64,000 nucleotides of DNA from Sideroxyarcus sp. (GTDB lineage: Bacteria; Pseudomonadota; Gammaproteobacteria; Burkholderiales; Gallionellaceae). Under the pieces are notes generated by a model, which worked only from the letters and a program-made list of their open reading frames with translations, searched no databases and had not been told where the DNA came from. The translations under genes and the position numbers were made by a program. The DNA is taken from positions 62,001 through 126,000 of the forward strand of contig JAUSBR010000004.1 of assembly GCA_030651895.1 (NCBI GenBank), read 5' to 3'. This document shows positions 55,865 through 64,000 of this stretch, one piece after another (within the stretch, counting starts at the first letter, position 1; the number at the start of each line of letters is the position of its first letter).

Positions 55865-56553
55865 AAAAGAAGAGTCTACTCTGGCGTATCACGCTGGGAT
55901 TACTGGCATTGCTGGTGCTGTATCAACTGTGGCTGTTCGCCCATGTGGTCTGGTGGATCAAGTTCAATCCCGCCACCAGTTCGTTCATGGAAGACCGTCT
56001 GGAAGTGATGCAGGACAAGAACCCCAAGGCCGGGCTGAAACACAAATGGGTGCCCTACAAGAAGATTTCCAACAACCTCAAGCGCGCGCTCATCGTTTCC
56101 GAGGATGCTCGCTTCGTCGATCATGAAGGTTTCGACTGGGAAGGCATCGCCAAGGCTTACGAGAAGAACCTGAAGAAGGGCAAGATCGTCGCGGGCGGCT
56201 CCACCATCAGCCAGCAACTGGCGAAGAACCTGTTCCTCTCCACCAAGCGCACGCCCTGGCGCAAAGGCGAGGAAGCGCTCATCACGCTGATGCTGGAAGG
56301 CGTGATGGACAAGCAGCGCATCTTCGAGATCTATCTCAATGTCATCGAATGGGGCAACGGCGTGTTCGGCGCGGAAGCGGCGGCGCAGCATTACTTCGGC
56401 GTCAGTGCCTCACAACTCAGCCCCGAACAGGCGGCCAAGCTCGCCGCCATGGTGCCCAACCCGCGCTACTACGACCGCAACCGCGAAGCGCGCGGCATGC
56501 TCGCCAAGACCATCGTCATCCTCGACCGCATGCCGGATGCGGAGATCCCCTGA
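55861..56553 (+). CDS. mtgA: Monofunctional biosynthetic peptidoglycan transglycosylase
   Basis: 230 aa. One N-terminal membrane helix (about 8-30) and a GT51 domain with the catalytic Glu in VSEDARFVDHEGFDW and the family motif GGSTISQQLAKNLFLS. Polymerises lipid II on the outer face of the inner membrane. No transpeptidase domain. Co-translated with aroE. The 224 bp after it, up to the GGDEF gene, hold no gene. Confidence 0.97.
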   Translation: MKKKSLLWRITLGLLALLVLYQLWLFAHVVWWIKFNPATSSFMEDRLEVMQDKNPKAGLKHKWVPYKKISNNLKRALIVSEDARFVDHEGFDWEGIAKAYEKNLKKGKIVAGGSTISQQLAKNLFLSTKRTPWRKGEEALITLMLEGVMDKQRIFEIYLNVIEWGNGVFGAEAAAQHYFGVSASQLSPEQAAKLAAMVPNPRYYDRNREARGMLAKTIVILDRMPDAEIP

Positions 56554-56777
56554 ACAAGAATTGATCATCGTCACAGCCACAAGCTGCGCGCGCGACACCC
56601 CCATAGAATCATCCACTTGAAGATGGCATAGAGGCGTATGATGCCCCTGCCATCGGCGAGCAGCGGGGAGCTGCTCACACCCCTCACATTCCCGACCAGA
56701 CAAGCGATACACGTTTGCATCCGTCGGCAATTTCCGGGATGTCACTGATCCAGGCAAGGCAACCGCAGGGGGACACC

Positions 56778-59000
56778 ATGGACAAGAAGCCGAGGGAAGC
56801 GGCCGCACTGCGCAGCAAAGCCGAGGCACAACTTGCCGACGCACCGACACGGAAGACATCCATCCGCTCCGCCGAAGACCTGTTACACGAACTGCGTGTA
56901 CACCAGATCGAACTGGAGATGCAGAACGACGAATTGCGGCAGGCACAGATCGCCCTTGAGGAATCGCGCGACCGCTACGTCGACCTGTATGAGTTCGCCC
57001 CGGTCGGTTATATCACCCTCGACCACGCCGGCATGATCGCCGGAGTGAATCTCACCGCCGCCGCATTGCTCGGTGTGGACCGGAAAAAACTGATCAAGCA
57101 CCGCTTCGCCGGTTTCGTCGCGGCCGACTCCCATGATCACTGGTATCGCCATTTTTCCCTGACACGCCAGGGCCAGTCGCTGCAAAGCTGCGAACTGGTA
57201 CTCAAGCGCAACGGCGACTCGCACTTTCACGCGCAACTTGATTGTGTCAATTCACAAAACTGTGACAACTCATCTGTACGCATCATCCTTACCGACATCT
57301 CCGCGCGAAAACAGATCGAGGATGAGTTGCGCATCGCCGCGATCACCTTCCAGTCCAGCGAGGGGATCGTCGTTACCGACGCCGACGGTATCATCCTGCG
57401 GGTCAACGGCGCCTTCACCAAACTGACCGGCTACAGCGAGGCAGAAGCGGTAGGCAAGACGCCCGCCCTGCTGAGTTCCGGTCGGCACGACAAATCGTTC
57501 TACATGCGCATGTGGACCAGCATGCGGCAAGAGCATTACTGGCAGGGCGAGATGTGGAACAAGCGCAAGAACGGCAAGATCTACGCCGAGTGGCTGACCA
57601 TCTCCGCCGTTCTCGCTCCCGACGGAAGTATCACGCATTACGTCGGCAGCTTTTCCGACATCACCAAGGACAGCGAAGCGGAGGCCGAAATCCATCGGCT
57701 GGCCTATTACGACCCGCTCACGCAACTGCCCAACCGCCGCCTGCTGATCGACCGCCTGGGCCAGGCACTCGCCGCCAGCCGCCGCAACGGCCGCTACGGC
57801 GCATTGCTGTTCCTCGATCTGGATAATTTCAAGACCCTCAACGACACGCGCGGCCATGATGTCGGCGACCTGCTGCTGGTCGAGATCGCGCAGCGCCTGC
57901 ATGACAATGTACGAGAGGGTGATACCGTGGGACGCCTGGGCGGCGACGAGTTCGTGGTGATGCTGGAAGACCTGAGCGAGGACGCGCAGATGGCGGCATT
58001 GCAGGCCGGCATCGCGGGCATGAAGGTGCGCGACGCCATCGCCATGCCGTACATGCTCAAGGGATTGGAGTTCACCGGCACAGCCAGCATCGGAGTCAGC
58101 CTGTTCTGCAACGAGGGGGATTCGGTCGATGACCTGCTCAAGCATGCCGACCTCGCCATGTACCACGCCAAGGAAGGCGGCCGCAACAGCCTGCGCTTCT
58201 TCGATCCCGAGATGCAGGCTGTATTGGACGAGCGCAGCGCGATGGAAAGCGATCTGCGCCATGCGCTGGAGCGCAAACAACTAAGCCTGCATTACCAGAT
58301 CCAGATCGACGCCACACGCAGCCTCATCGGCGCCGAGGCGCTGCTGCGCTGGGAGCATCCCGAGCGTGGCCAGGTCTCTCCCGCGCAATTCATCCCGCTG
58401 GCCGAGGACACCGGACTAATCTTGCCCATCGGCCTGTGGGTGTTACAAACGGCCTGCGCCCAGATCAAGGCCTGGTCCGACAGTCCGGTCACGCGCGGGC
58501 TACAACTTGCCATCAATGTCAGCGCACGCCAGTTCCGGCAGTCGAATTTTGTCGAGCAGGTGCAGCAGACCCTCGCAGCCAGCAGCATCGACCCACAGTA
58601 CCTGAAGATTGAGCTCACCGAGAGTCTGGTGCTCGACAACGTCAGCGATACCGTCATCAAGATGAACACGCTCAAGGAGATGGGGGTCAGCCTGTCGATG
58701 GACGACTTCGGCACCGGTTATTCTTCCCTCTCCTACCTCAAGCTGTTGCCGCTGGACCAGTTGAAGATCGACCAGTCCTTCGTGCGCAACGTCGCCAGCG
58801 ATGCCAACGACGCGGCCATCGTAAAAGCCATCATCACCATGGGAAGAACCTTCGGCCTGCACGTCATTGCCGAGGGGGTGGAGTCCTCAGAACAGCATGA
58901 ATTCCTGGATCAGCACGGCTGTCATGGCTATCAGGGATACCTGTTCGGCAAACCGATGCCGATAGATCAATTCAACGAGTGGGTCCGGCAGCGCGCCTGA
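56778..59000 (+). CDS. PAS-PAS-GGDEF-EAL cyclic-di-GMP signalling protein
   Basis: 740 aa from ATG 56778 (GGGGG seven nt ahead). No membrane helix. Order: N-terminal helix region (about 25-65, QIELEMQNDELRQAQ), PAS (about 65-175), PAS/PAC (about 185-305), GGDEF (about 310-475) with YDPLTQLPNRRLLIDRL and intact GGDEF, EAL (about 485-735) with GAEALLRWEHPERG, ELTES, DDFGTGYSSLSYLK and KIDQSFV. Both active sites look complete, so it could make or degrade c-di-GMP depending on the PAS signal; cofactor unknown. Confidence 0.96.
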   Translation: MDKKPREAAALRSKAEAQLADAPTRKTSIRSAEDLLHELRVHQIELEMQNDELRQAQIALEESRDRYVDLYEFAPVGYITLDHAGMIAGVNLTAAALLGVDRKKLIKHRFAGFVAADSHDHWYRHFSLTRQGQSLQSCELVLKRNGDSHFHAQLDCVNSQNCDNSSVRIILTDISARKQIEDELRIAAITFQSSEGIVVTDADGIILRVNGAFTKLTGYSEAEAVGKTPALLSSGRHDKSFYMRMWTSMRQEHYWQGEMWNKRKNGKIYAEWLTISAVLAPDGSITHYVGSFSDITKDSEAEAEIHRLAYYDPLTQLPNRRLLIDRLGQALAASRRNGRYGALLFLDLDNFKTLNDTRGHDVGDLLLVEIAQRLHDNVREGDTVGRLGGDEFVVMLEDLSEDAQMAALQAGIAGMKVRDAIAMPYMLKGLEFTGTASIGVSLFCNEGDSVDDLLKHADLAMYHAKEGGRNSLRFFDPEMQAVLDERSAMESDLRHALERKQLSLHYQIQIDATRSLIGAEALLRWEHPERGQVSPAQFIPLAEDTGLILPIGLWVLQTACAQIKAWSDSPVTRGLQLAINVSARQFRQSNFVEQVQQTLAASSIDPQYLKIELTESLVLDNVSDTVIKMNTLKEMGVSLSMDDFGTGYSSLSYLKLLPLDQLKIDQSFVRNVASDANDAAIVKAIITMGRTFGLHVIAEGVESSEQHEFLDQHGCHGYQGYLFGKPMPIDQFNEWVRQRA

Positions 59001-59037
59001 TATCTTCAACGCGCTGCCACTGCAGCGCACCTTGGCC

Positions 59038-59829
59038 TTAATACCCGGCTGAAATAGCGATCCCGAAACCGGAATCGGGACTGCCGTCGGCATAGCCTTT
59101 CAGCAGGTAGCCGCGCAGGAAGGTATCGCGACCGATCTCGCGGCTGACGTAGAGAACCAGTTCGCGCTGCTCCGCCGCGGTAACCGCTGCCTTTTGCACA
59201 TAGCGATATTCGATCCCGCCATTGCTCAAATCGCCGAAGCGATAGTCACCCGCGACGGTGCCGTAGTACACGTTATCCAGCGGCACTTCAGCCGAGCTTC
59301 CCAATACCTCATAGCCGAAGACGAGACTGGGCGTGAAATCGCCGAAGGCGCGATAACCATACAGTTGCGCGGCGTAGTCGTTCTTGCCGGTGCCCAGTGT
59401 CTTGTTGGCCGTACCGAATTTGATGCGGCCGGCCAGATCGATTCCGGCGTCGACCTTATCTGCCGCATACACGTTGTAGGCCAACAGCGCGACCACGTCG
59501 CCCAGCCCCGAGTTTGTCGTGCGTGTCGTCGTGGTCGTGGTCGCGCGCCGCCCCCTGCCGCCGCCGCTGGCCAGCACGCTGCCATCGCCGGTCACCTGGA
59601 TGTACGGCACGGTCAGCTTCATCATCCACCGTCCTGTCTCGTAGAGCGCGCTCACCGGCACGGTGACGATGTCGGTGGTCGAGGTGGTCCCGTATTTGCC
59701 CGTGCTGGACTCATAGCCCAGCATCATGGTGAGGTAGCTATCGTCTTTCTCCTCGGCACTTGCGCCGCCCGCAGCGAACACCAACGCCGCTGCCAGCCCC
59801 CATATCCTGCCCTGCTTCATATTCATCAT
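59038..59829 (-). CDS. Putative outer-membrane beta-barrel protein with Arg/Thr-rich loop
   Basis: 263 aa from ATG 59829 (AAAGGA six nt ahead); a TTG start at 59847 is less likely. Signal peptide cleaved near ASA|EE. Beta-strand pattern throughout (LTMMLGYESSTGKYG, WMMKLTVPYIQVTGDG, QLYGYRAFGDFTPSLVFGYEVLGSS), ending IAISAGY. One loop (about 90-110) reads GGGRGRRATTTTTTRTT, an unusual Arg/Thr run. Resembles small outer-membrane transporter-like barrels; no closer family recognised. Third gene of a group divergent from the 60886 two-component pair. Confidence 0.75.
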   Translation of the reverse strand: MMNMKQGRIWGLAAALVFAAGGASAEEKDDSYLTMMLGYESSTGKYGTTSTTDIVTVPVSALYETGRWMMKLTVPYIQVTGDGSVLASGGGRGRRATTTTTTRTTNSGLGDVVALLAYNVYAADKVDAGIDLAGRIKFGTANKTLGTGKNDYAAQLYGYRAFGDFTPSLVFGYEVLGSSAEVPLDNVYYGTVAGDYRFGDLSNGGIEYRYVQKAAVTAAEQRELVLYVSREIGRDTFLRGYLLKGYADGSPDSGFGIAISAGY

Positions 59830-59843
59830 GTCGTATCCTTTTT

Positions 59844-60203
59844 TCAACGTCCGCGACCGCCGCCCCGGCTCATGGCTCCGCCGCGATAGGCGCTGCCCGT
59901 TCTGCCACTGCGCTCGGCACGCGAGCGATATCCGCGCCCGTAGCCGCTGTCTTCGGGCTTGTCCTGATCTTTCTCAGCCTCTGTCTCCGTTGGCCTGCCC
60001 TGCTCCGGCGCTTTCACGGCAGCCTCTTTGACCTGCTTCTGCAATTGTTCGCGATAGGCTTCGTATTCCGCCTGACTCATCGACTTCAGCCGGACTGGCG
60101 CCGCTTCAGTCGCTTCCGCCGCCGTGGCCGGGGTGGAAACGAGACAGCATCCCAGCAAAATCGCGGGACTGCTTCTGAAAATGAACTTCACGATATTGCG
60201 CAT
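59844..60203 (-). CDS. Secreted Arg/Gly-rich protein of unknown function
   Basis: 119 aa from ATG 60203 (GGAG nearby). A signal peptide (about 1-28, cleavage near ATA|AE) is followed by an acidic/Lys-rich helical middle and a C-terminus GRGYRSRAERSGRTGSAYRG then SRGGGRGR. No family recognised. It lies between the barrel gene and the 60306 gene on the same strand, downstream of a terminator. Confidence 0.6.
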   Translation of the reverse strand: MRNIVKFIFRSSPAILLGCCLVSTPATAAEATEAAPVRLKSMSQAEYEAYREQLQKQVKEAAVKAPEQGRPTETEAEKDQDKPEDSGYGRGYRSRAERSGRTGSAYRGGAMSRGGGRGR

Positions 60204-60252
60204 GACCTCACTCCGGAACAATTGCGGCTACAGCCAACGATATTCAAATAAA

Positions 60253-60292
60253 GGGCTGCGAACTGGTTGTATACCTTACCCAATTCGCAGCC
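60253..60292 (-). terminator. Intrinsic terminator after the 60306 gene
   Basis: Stem GGCTGCGAA (60254-60262) with TTCGCAGCC (60284-60292) plus an inner TGG/CCA pairing; on the minus strand it is followed by TTTATTTG. It should end most transcripts of the 60306 gene before the 59844 gene. Confidence 0.7.
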
Positions 60293-60305
60293 TTCCAGCA
60301 CACTA

Positions 60306-60710
60306 CTAGCGGTTCTTGCCCTGGCCGGAACCGGCGCTGCGCGAACTGCCGCTGCGGCGTTGCGAGCCGCTAGCCGATCCATCGCGCGCCTTGACGCCGC
60401 TGCCCTTGTCGGCATTCTTGCCATTGGCGGCACGCATCGCTGCGCGCTCTTCATCCGTCATCTCGGCCTGCTTCTGGGCACGATATTGCTCGCGCTCCTG
60501 CTGGGTCATGCCCGCCGTCTCGTCCTGATGTTCGGTGCGGATCTGCTCACGGGTACGCGTCTGCGTTTTGTCCTGCGTCTGGGTCGTATCACTTACCTGG
60601 TCGCGCACCTGATCGCGGTCGCGCAACGGCTCGTCCGCTGCCATACCCGTTCCGGCCACGCCCAGACCCAGCGCCAGTGTTGCGCCCAGCAATATTTGTT
60701 TTGTGCTCAT
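60306..60710 (-). CDS. Secreted charged protein with Ser/Arg/Gly-rich tail, unknown function
   Basis: 134 aa. Signal peptide cleaved near GMA|AD; GGAGATCATC precedes the ATG. Middle part is Gln/Arg/Asp-rich and helical (RDRDQVRDQVSDTTQTQDKTQTRTREQ, a heptad-like stretch, residues about 30-57), followed by a DUF-like EEREQ-YRAQKQAEMTDEERAAM helix, then a basic SGSQRRSGSSRSAGSGQGKNR-like tail. I recognise no family. It is divergent from, and probably controlled by, the regulator at 60886. Confidence 0.65.
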   Translation of the reverse strand: MSTKQILLGATLALGLGVAGTGMAADEPLRDRDQVRDQVSDTTQTQDKTQTRTREQIRTEHQDETAGMTQQEREQYRAQKQAEMTDEERAAMRAANGKNADKGSGVKARDGSASGSQRRSGSSRSAGSGQGKNR

Positions 60711-60817
60711 GATGATCTCCTGTCGAATGTGATGTTGATTTTCAGATCAGGTTGCTTGCCTGACGACTGCATCTTGAGCCTTGGCCGTTTCTCGGAGATT
60801 TCAGGGTCGTTGCAAAT

Positions 60818-60878
60818 TGTAACGATGTGTTACAGCGGACTGTCGCCTGTGACAGTGATCTTCCCACTCGGGTATAGT
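60818..60878 (+). promoter_or_regulatory. Operator-like palindromes and promoter of the 60886 regulator
   Basis: TGTAAC-N5-GTTACA (60818-60834) and ACTGTC-N6-GACAGT (60839-60856) are inverted repeats. A -35-like GTGACA (60849-60854) and TATAGT (60873-60878) are separated by 18 bp. The ATG at 60886 is 8 bp past the -10, so transcription would begin at or next to the start codon. The palindromes can also serve the divergent gene. Confidence 0.5.
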
Positions 60879-60885
60879 AAACCTC

Positions 60886-61593
60886 ATGGAAGCAAAAAAC
60901 ATTCTGGTGGTGGACGACGATGCCGGCCTGCGCGAGCTGCTGCAGCAATATCTGGGTGCGCAGGGCTATCACATCGCGACGGTTGCGGACGGCGCCGCGA
61001 TGGATTCCTATCGCACGGCCAACCCGGTCGACCTGATCATCCTCGACCTGATGCTGCCGGGCGAGGACGGTCTGTCGCTGGCACGCAGGCTGCGGACGCA
61101 GAGCGACCTGCCCATCATCATGCTCTCGGCGCGTGGCGAAGATGTCGACCGCATCGTGGGGCTGGAAGTGGGCGCGGACGACTATCTGGCCAAGCCGTTC
61201 AACCCGCGCGAACTGCTGGCGCGCATCCGCGCCCTGCTGCGGCGCAGCGACAGCAACCATGACACGAGCAGCGACACATCGACCCTGCACTTCGGCGACT
61301 TCGCGCTCAACCTCGACACCCACGACCTGCACAAGAGCGGCAGCAACATTCCGCTGACAGCGGGCGAGTTCAACCTGCTGCGCATCTTCGCCGAGCATCC
61401 CAACCGCGTGCTGAGCCGCGACAGCATCATGGACATGCTCAAAGGCTACGAGCGATCACCCTTCGACCGCAGCATCGACGTGCGGGTGACACGCCTGCGC
61501 CGCAAGATCGAGAGCGACCCGAACAACCCCTTGTACATCCGCACCGTGTGGGGCGAGGGTTATCTGTTCGCTTCCGGCGGCGAACGGTTCTGA
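60886..61593 (+). CDS. OmpR-family response regulator (second pair)
   Basis: 235 aa: receiver domain with VVDDDAG and Asp54 (IILDLMLPGEDG), switch KPFNPREL, then winged-helix domain (LTAGEFNLLRIFAEHP, SIDVRVTRLRRKI, IRTVWGEGYLFA). Closest in style to OmpR proper. No Shine-Dalgarno ahead of its ATG. The next gene, its kinase, starts 2 bp after the stop. Confidence 0.95.
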   Translation: MEAKNILVVDDDAGLRELLQQYLGAQGYHIATVADGAAMDSYRTANPVDLIILDLMLPGEDGLSLARRLRTQSDLPIIMLSARGEDVDRIVGLEVGADDYLAKPFNPRELLARIRALLRRSDSNHDTSSDTSTLHFGDFALNLDTHDLHKSGSNIPLTAGEFNLLRIFAEHPNRVLSRDSIMDMLKGYERSPFDRSIDVRVTRLRRKIESDPNNPLYIRTVWGEGYLFASGGERF

Positions 61594-61595
61594 CC

Positions 61596-62900
61596 ATGGC
61601 CGCGCTGCATTCGCTCTTTCGCAGCACTGCCACTACCGTGGCGACCGCCTTGCTGATATTCCAGCTCGTGCTCATCGCCGCCACCGTGAACTACGTCATG
61701 TTGCCCATGGCGAAGCGCTCGGCCGAGGATCTGGCGGCATTGCTGGTGCTCTCCGCACAAACCTGGGTGGAATTGCCGCCGGAGACGCGCGAGGATTTTG
61801 AATTCGAGCTGGCGCAGAAACACCAGTTCATGCTGTTCCATGACGGAATCTCCCTGCCGCCGCGCGACCACATCTATCCCTACCTGACCCTGCTGGACAG
61901 CGCGCTGACAACACGCACCGGCCAGCCCATCGCGATCAAGATGACCGAGTTCGACACCACCTGGTTCTGGGCGGAGATACACACCGGCGGCAGGATGATC
62001 CGCATCGGCTTCCCCAAGGAACGGCTGAACATGGACCCGCCCAAGATGCTGGTATTGGCGCTGCTCGCCACGGTCATCCTGACGCTGTTCACCGCACTGA
62101 TTCTGGCCCGGCGCATCACCCGGCCGCTGGCGCATTTCTCGCGCGCCGCGCAGCGTATCGGTGAGGGCAACCTGCCCGAATCGTTTCCCGAGACCGGCAT
62201 TAGGGAGCTGTCGGGACTGGCCGCCACCTTCAACCAGATGGCGGTACAGGTACGCGAACTGCTGGCCAACCGCACCACCATGCTGGCCGGCATCTCGCAC
62301 GACCTGCGTACCCCGCTCGCGCGCATGCGCCTGGCCATCGAGATGCTGCCCGAGGGCACCGACCCGAAACTGGTCGCGCGTCTGCAACATGACGTGGACG
62401 AGATGAACCAGCTCATCGGCGAGTTTCTCGCCCTGAGCCGCGACTTGCAGAAAGAGACTCCGCAGCAGACCGACATCGACGAGTTGTTGCAGGAATTGGC
62501 GGACAACGCCAGGGAAGCGGGAGCGCGGGTGGAGTTTGAACCGGCCGGGAATGCGCTGTGCAACGTCGGCGCGCTATCCCTGCGCAGGGTATTGACCAAC
62601 CTGATCAGCAACGCCGTGCGCTACGGCGACAATGACACGGTGACGATCACACGCGAGATCGGGGAGAAGGAGATCGTGATCCGCATCATGGACTGCGGCC
62701 CCGGCATCCCCGCGCATGAACTGGAGAACGTCTTCCACCCTTTCTACCGACTGGAGGCCTCGCGCAGCAACACCACCGGCGGCAGCGGCCTCGGCCTCGC
62801 CATCGCCCGGCAACTGGCCGACAGCAACGGCTGGAAGATCGAACTGCTCGCGCGTCCCGGCGGCGGCACCGAAGCCAGGCTGACCCTACCGCAGACGTAA
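61596..62900 (+). CDS. Sensor histidine kinase, EnvZ-like
   Basis: 434 aa from ATG 61596; the frame is open further upstream inside the regulator gene. Two membrane helices (about 12-37 and 150-172), a periplasmic sensor, HAMP (about 172-225), His235 in ISHDLRTP, ATPase domain with NLISNAVRYG, DCGPGIP and GSGLGLAIA. The EnvZ-type motif SHDLRTPLARMR fits the OmpR-like regulator. Signal unknown. Confidence 0.94.
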   Translation: MAALHSLFRSTATTVATALLIFQLVLIAATVNYVMLPMAKRSAEDLAALLVLSAQTWVELPPETREDFEFELAQKHQFMLFHDGISLPPRDHIYPYLTLLDSALTTRTGQPIAIKMTEFDTTWFWAEIHTGGRMIRIGFPKERLNMDPPKMLVLALLATVILTLFTALILARRITRPLAHFSRAAQRIGEGNLPESFPETGIRELSGLAATFNQMAVQVRELLANRTTMLAGISHDLRTPLARMRLAIEMLPEGTDPKLVARLQHDVDEMNQLIGEFLALSRDLQKETPQQTDIDELLQELADNAREAGARVEFEPAGNALCNVGALSLRRVLTNLISNAVRYGDNDTVTITREIGEKEIVIRIMDCGPGIPAHELENVFHPFYRLEASRSNTTGGSGLGLAIARQLADSNGWKIELLARPGGGTEARLTLPQT

Positions 62901-62917
62901 GCCGCCGGCACGCCGGA

Positions 62918-64000
62918 CTACGATCTCACATCCTCTTCCACGTAGCGCAATATCGCCTCGAACAGCACCTCGCGCGGGAAGGCGTTGTTATGGCGCAGCA
63001 GTCGGTTCCACAACGAGCGCTTCGAGCGGTTGAACGGCAGTGCCACCGCCCAGTGATCCGACTTCAGGTAACCGAGCAATGCCGCGCCCGGCAGCACCTG
63101 GTCGTGGATGAGCATGTGGCTATCGTTGCGCGGCTCCACTTCGGCGAGTTTGGCATAGAGCATGCGCAGGAACCAGTGCATGCGCTGCGGCTTCACGAAG
63201 GTGACCAGCGAGTAATAACGGATACCCTGCGGCATCGTGTGCCAGTTCTTGCGCAGCCAGTGCAGGCAGCGGTCGCGGCTGATGCTCTTGAGGAAGTTCT
63301 CGTTGACGTGCGAACAGGCGCCCGGCGTGGGCAGCAGTTCCAGCACTTTCTTGTAACGGTTGAGCCAGTCGGCCAGCGGGCTGCCGCTGACCACACCGGC
63401 CACGCTGACCACGGCGCGCAGGTTGTGCGGCGTATCGGCGCCCATGCGCCGCAGCGCTTCCAGCGTGTCGGGCAGCCCTTTGGAATATGCCACCACGATG
63501 ACATTGGTGGCGTCCTTGTGTTTGCGCAGGGCGGCTTCGACTATCCTGGCATTGTGTTCGGAGGTGGCGATCCCGCGCACATGCACCACTTCGATGGTGC
63601 CGTAACGCGGCTTGAGATAGTCGTACTCGGTCGCGGGGTCGACCGACACGCCGCGTCCGAACGGCAACGCGACATCGGAGACGCATTCCCACAGCACGCC
63701 GGAGACGATAACGACGACGAGATTGGACGGAGTCTCCGGAAGGTCGACCGGCACCGGCGGCACTGCATCCTCGCCGAGGTTGTGCAGGATCTCTTCGAGC
63801 GTGCGCCCGTCGGGATAGCGCCCCTCGCGCTGTTCCACCACCGCACCAAGCAGGTTGCGAAACTGCGAGCGCTCGTCATGCGCGGGCGGCATGCCCAGCG
63901 GGAACAGCGTCAGCGGCGGCGGCATCTCCTTCTCGCGCAGCATGTAAGTGCCGAACAGGAAACGCCACAGCCACAGCAGCGTGAGTGCGCCGGTCAGCCA
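62918..64000 (-). CDS. Membrane-anchored alpha/beta-hydrolase-like protein (N-terminus cut by window edge)
   Basis: At least 361 residues; the frame is open to the right edge, where a hydrophobic stretch (about 20 residues, LLWLWRFLFGTYM) precedes Met at 63943, so the true start is probably outside the window. The core has alternating hydrophobic strands and the nucleophile-elbow-like VVAYSKGLPDTLEAL (AYSKG in place of GXSXG), VSVAGVVSGSPLADWL, and a late His (KSDHWAVALP). Could be a lipase/esterase-like enzyme; substrate unknown. Converges with the kinase gene 17 bp away. Confidence 0.75.
   Translation of the reverse strand, partial: WLTGALTLLWLWRFLFGTYMLREKEMPPPLTLFPLGMPPAHDERSQFRNLLGAVVEQREGRYPDGRTLEEILHNLGEDAVPPVPVDLPETPSNLVVVIVSGVLWECVSDVALPFGRGVSVDPATEYDYLKPRYGTIEVVHVRGIATSEHNARIVEAALRKHKDATNVIVVAYSKGLPDTLEALRRMGADTPHNLRAVVSVAGVVSGSPLADWLNRYKKVLELLPTPGACSHVNENFLKSISRDRCLHWLRKNWHTMPQGIRYYSLVTFVKPQRMHWFLRMLYAKLAEVEPRNDSHMLIHDQVLPGAALLGYLKSDHWAVALPFNRSKRSLWNRLLRHNNAFPREVLFEAILRYVEEDVRS

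Noticed and set aside
62901-64000. Met at 63943 as true start of the hydrolase-like gene
   Set aside because: The frame continues to the window edge and encodes a membrane helix just upstream, so the gene is reported as partial.

Overview
This 64-kb, high-GC window carries about 63 protein genes (two cut by the window edges) and two tRNA genes, with no rRNA, CRISPR array or recognisable insertion sequence. The gene content (succinyl-CoA ligase, ybgC-tol-pal-cpoB-queE-queC behind ruv genes, RNase II/TonB, aroE-mtgA, a full type II secretion operon) fits a Betaproteobacterium. The multiheme cytochrome/porin cluster at 9.5-16.3 kb resembles clusters known from neutrophilic iron oxidisers of the Gallionellaceae (Sideroxydans/Gallionella type). 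That assignment is an inference from gene content.

Layout. 0-6.1 kb (minus strand): a signalling operon of a CHASE2 Ser/Thr kinase, a PP2C phosphatase, an FHA protein and a CHASE2 adenylate cyclase that runs off the left edge. 6.2-9.4 kb: sucC-sucD-terC-usp. 9.5-16.3 kb: a four-gene electron-conduit operon (diheme-b-like membrane protein, 24-heme cytochrome, 18-heme cytochrome, TPR/beta-barrel protein) with its own promoter, opposed by a ferredoxin/FAD oxidoreductase at 16.5-17.8 kb. 17.8-21.5 kb: SHP-type cytochrome, diheme cytochrome c, cytochrome b561 and a QseBC/PmrAB-type two-component system in one operon. Identical CTTAAG-N5-CTTAAG boxes lie in front of this operon and of the oxidoreductase, so the regulator probably ties them together.

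21.6-32 kb (minus strand): tRNA-Thr, tRNA-Lys and a very compact housekeeping run yebC-ruvC-ubiA-ruvA-ruvB-ybgC-tolQ-(52-codon small gene)-tolR-tolA-tolB-pal-cpoB-queE-queC. The small gene between tolQ and tolR overlaps both neighbours by 4 nt and seems not to be a standard member of this operon.

32-41 kb: cytochrome c, EF-hand protein, RNase II-TonB, a low-GC patch with two lipoproteins bordered by inverted repeats, then a metal-uptake-like set (small CELC protein, outer-membrane beta-barrel, ZnuA-like binding protein, ZnuB-like permease) with no ATPase gene. 41-51.8 kb: gspCDEFGHIJKLMN, with a palindromic repeat inserted in the gspI leader.

51.8-64 kb: an LTXXQ/Spy-like protein divergent from an OmpR-type two-component pair (CpxP/CpxRA-like layout), aroE-mtgA, a PAS-PAS-GGDEF-EAL protein, three secreted or outer-membrane proteins with Arg/Gly-rich stretches divergent from a second OmpR-type pair whose promoter suggests a leaderless mRNA, and a membrane-anchored alpha/beta-hydrolase cut by the right edge.
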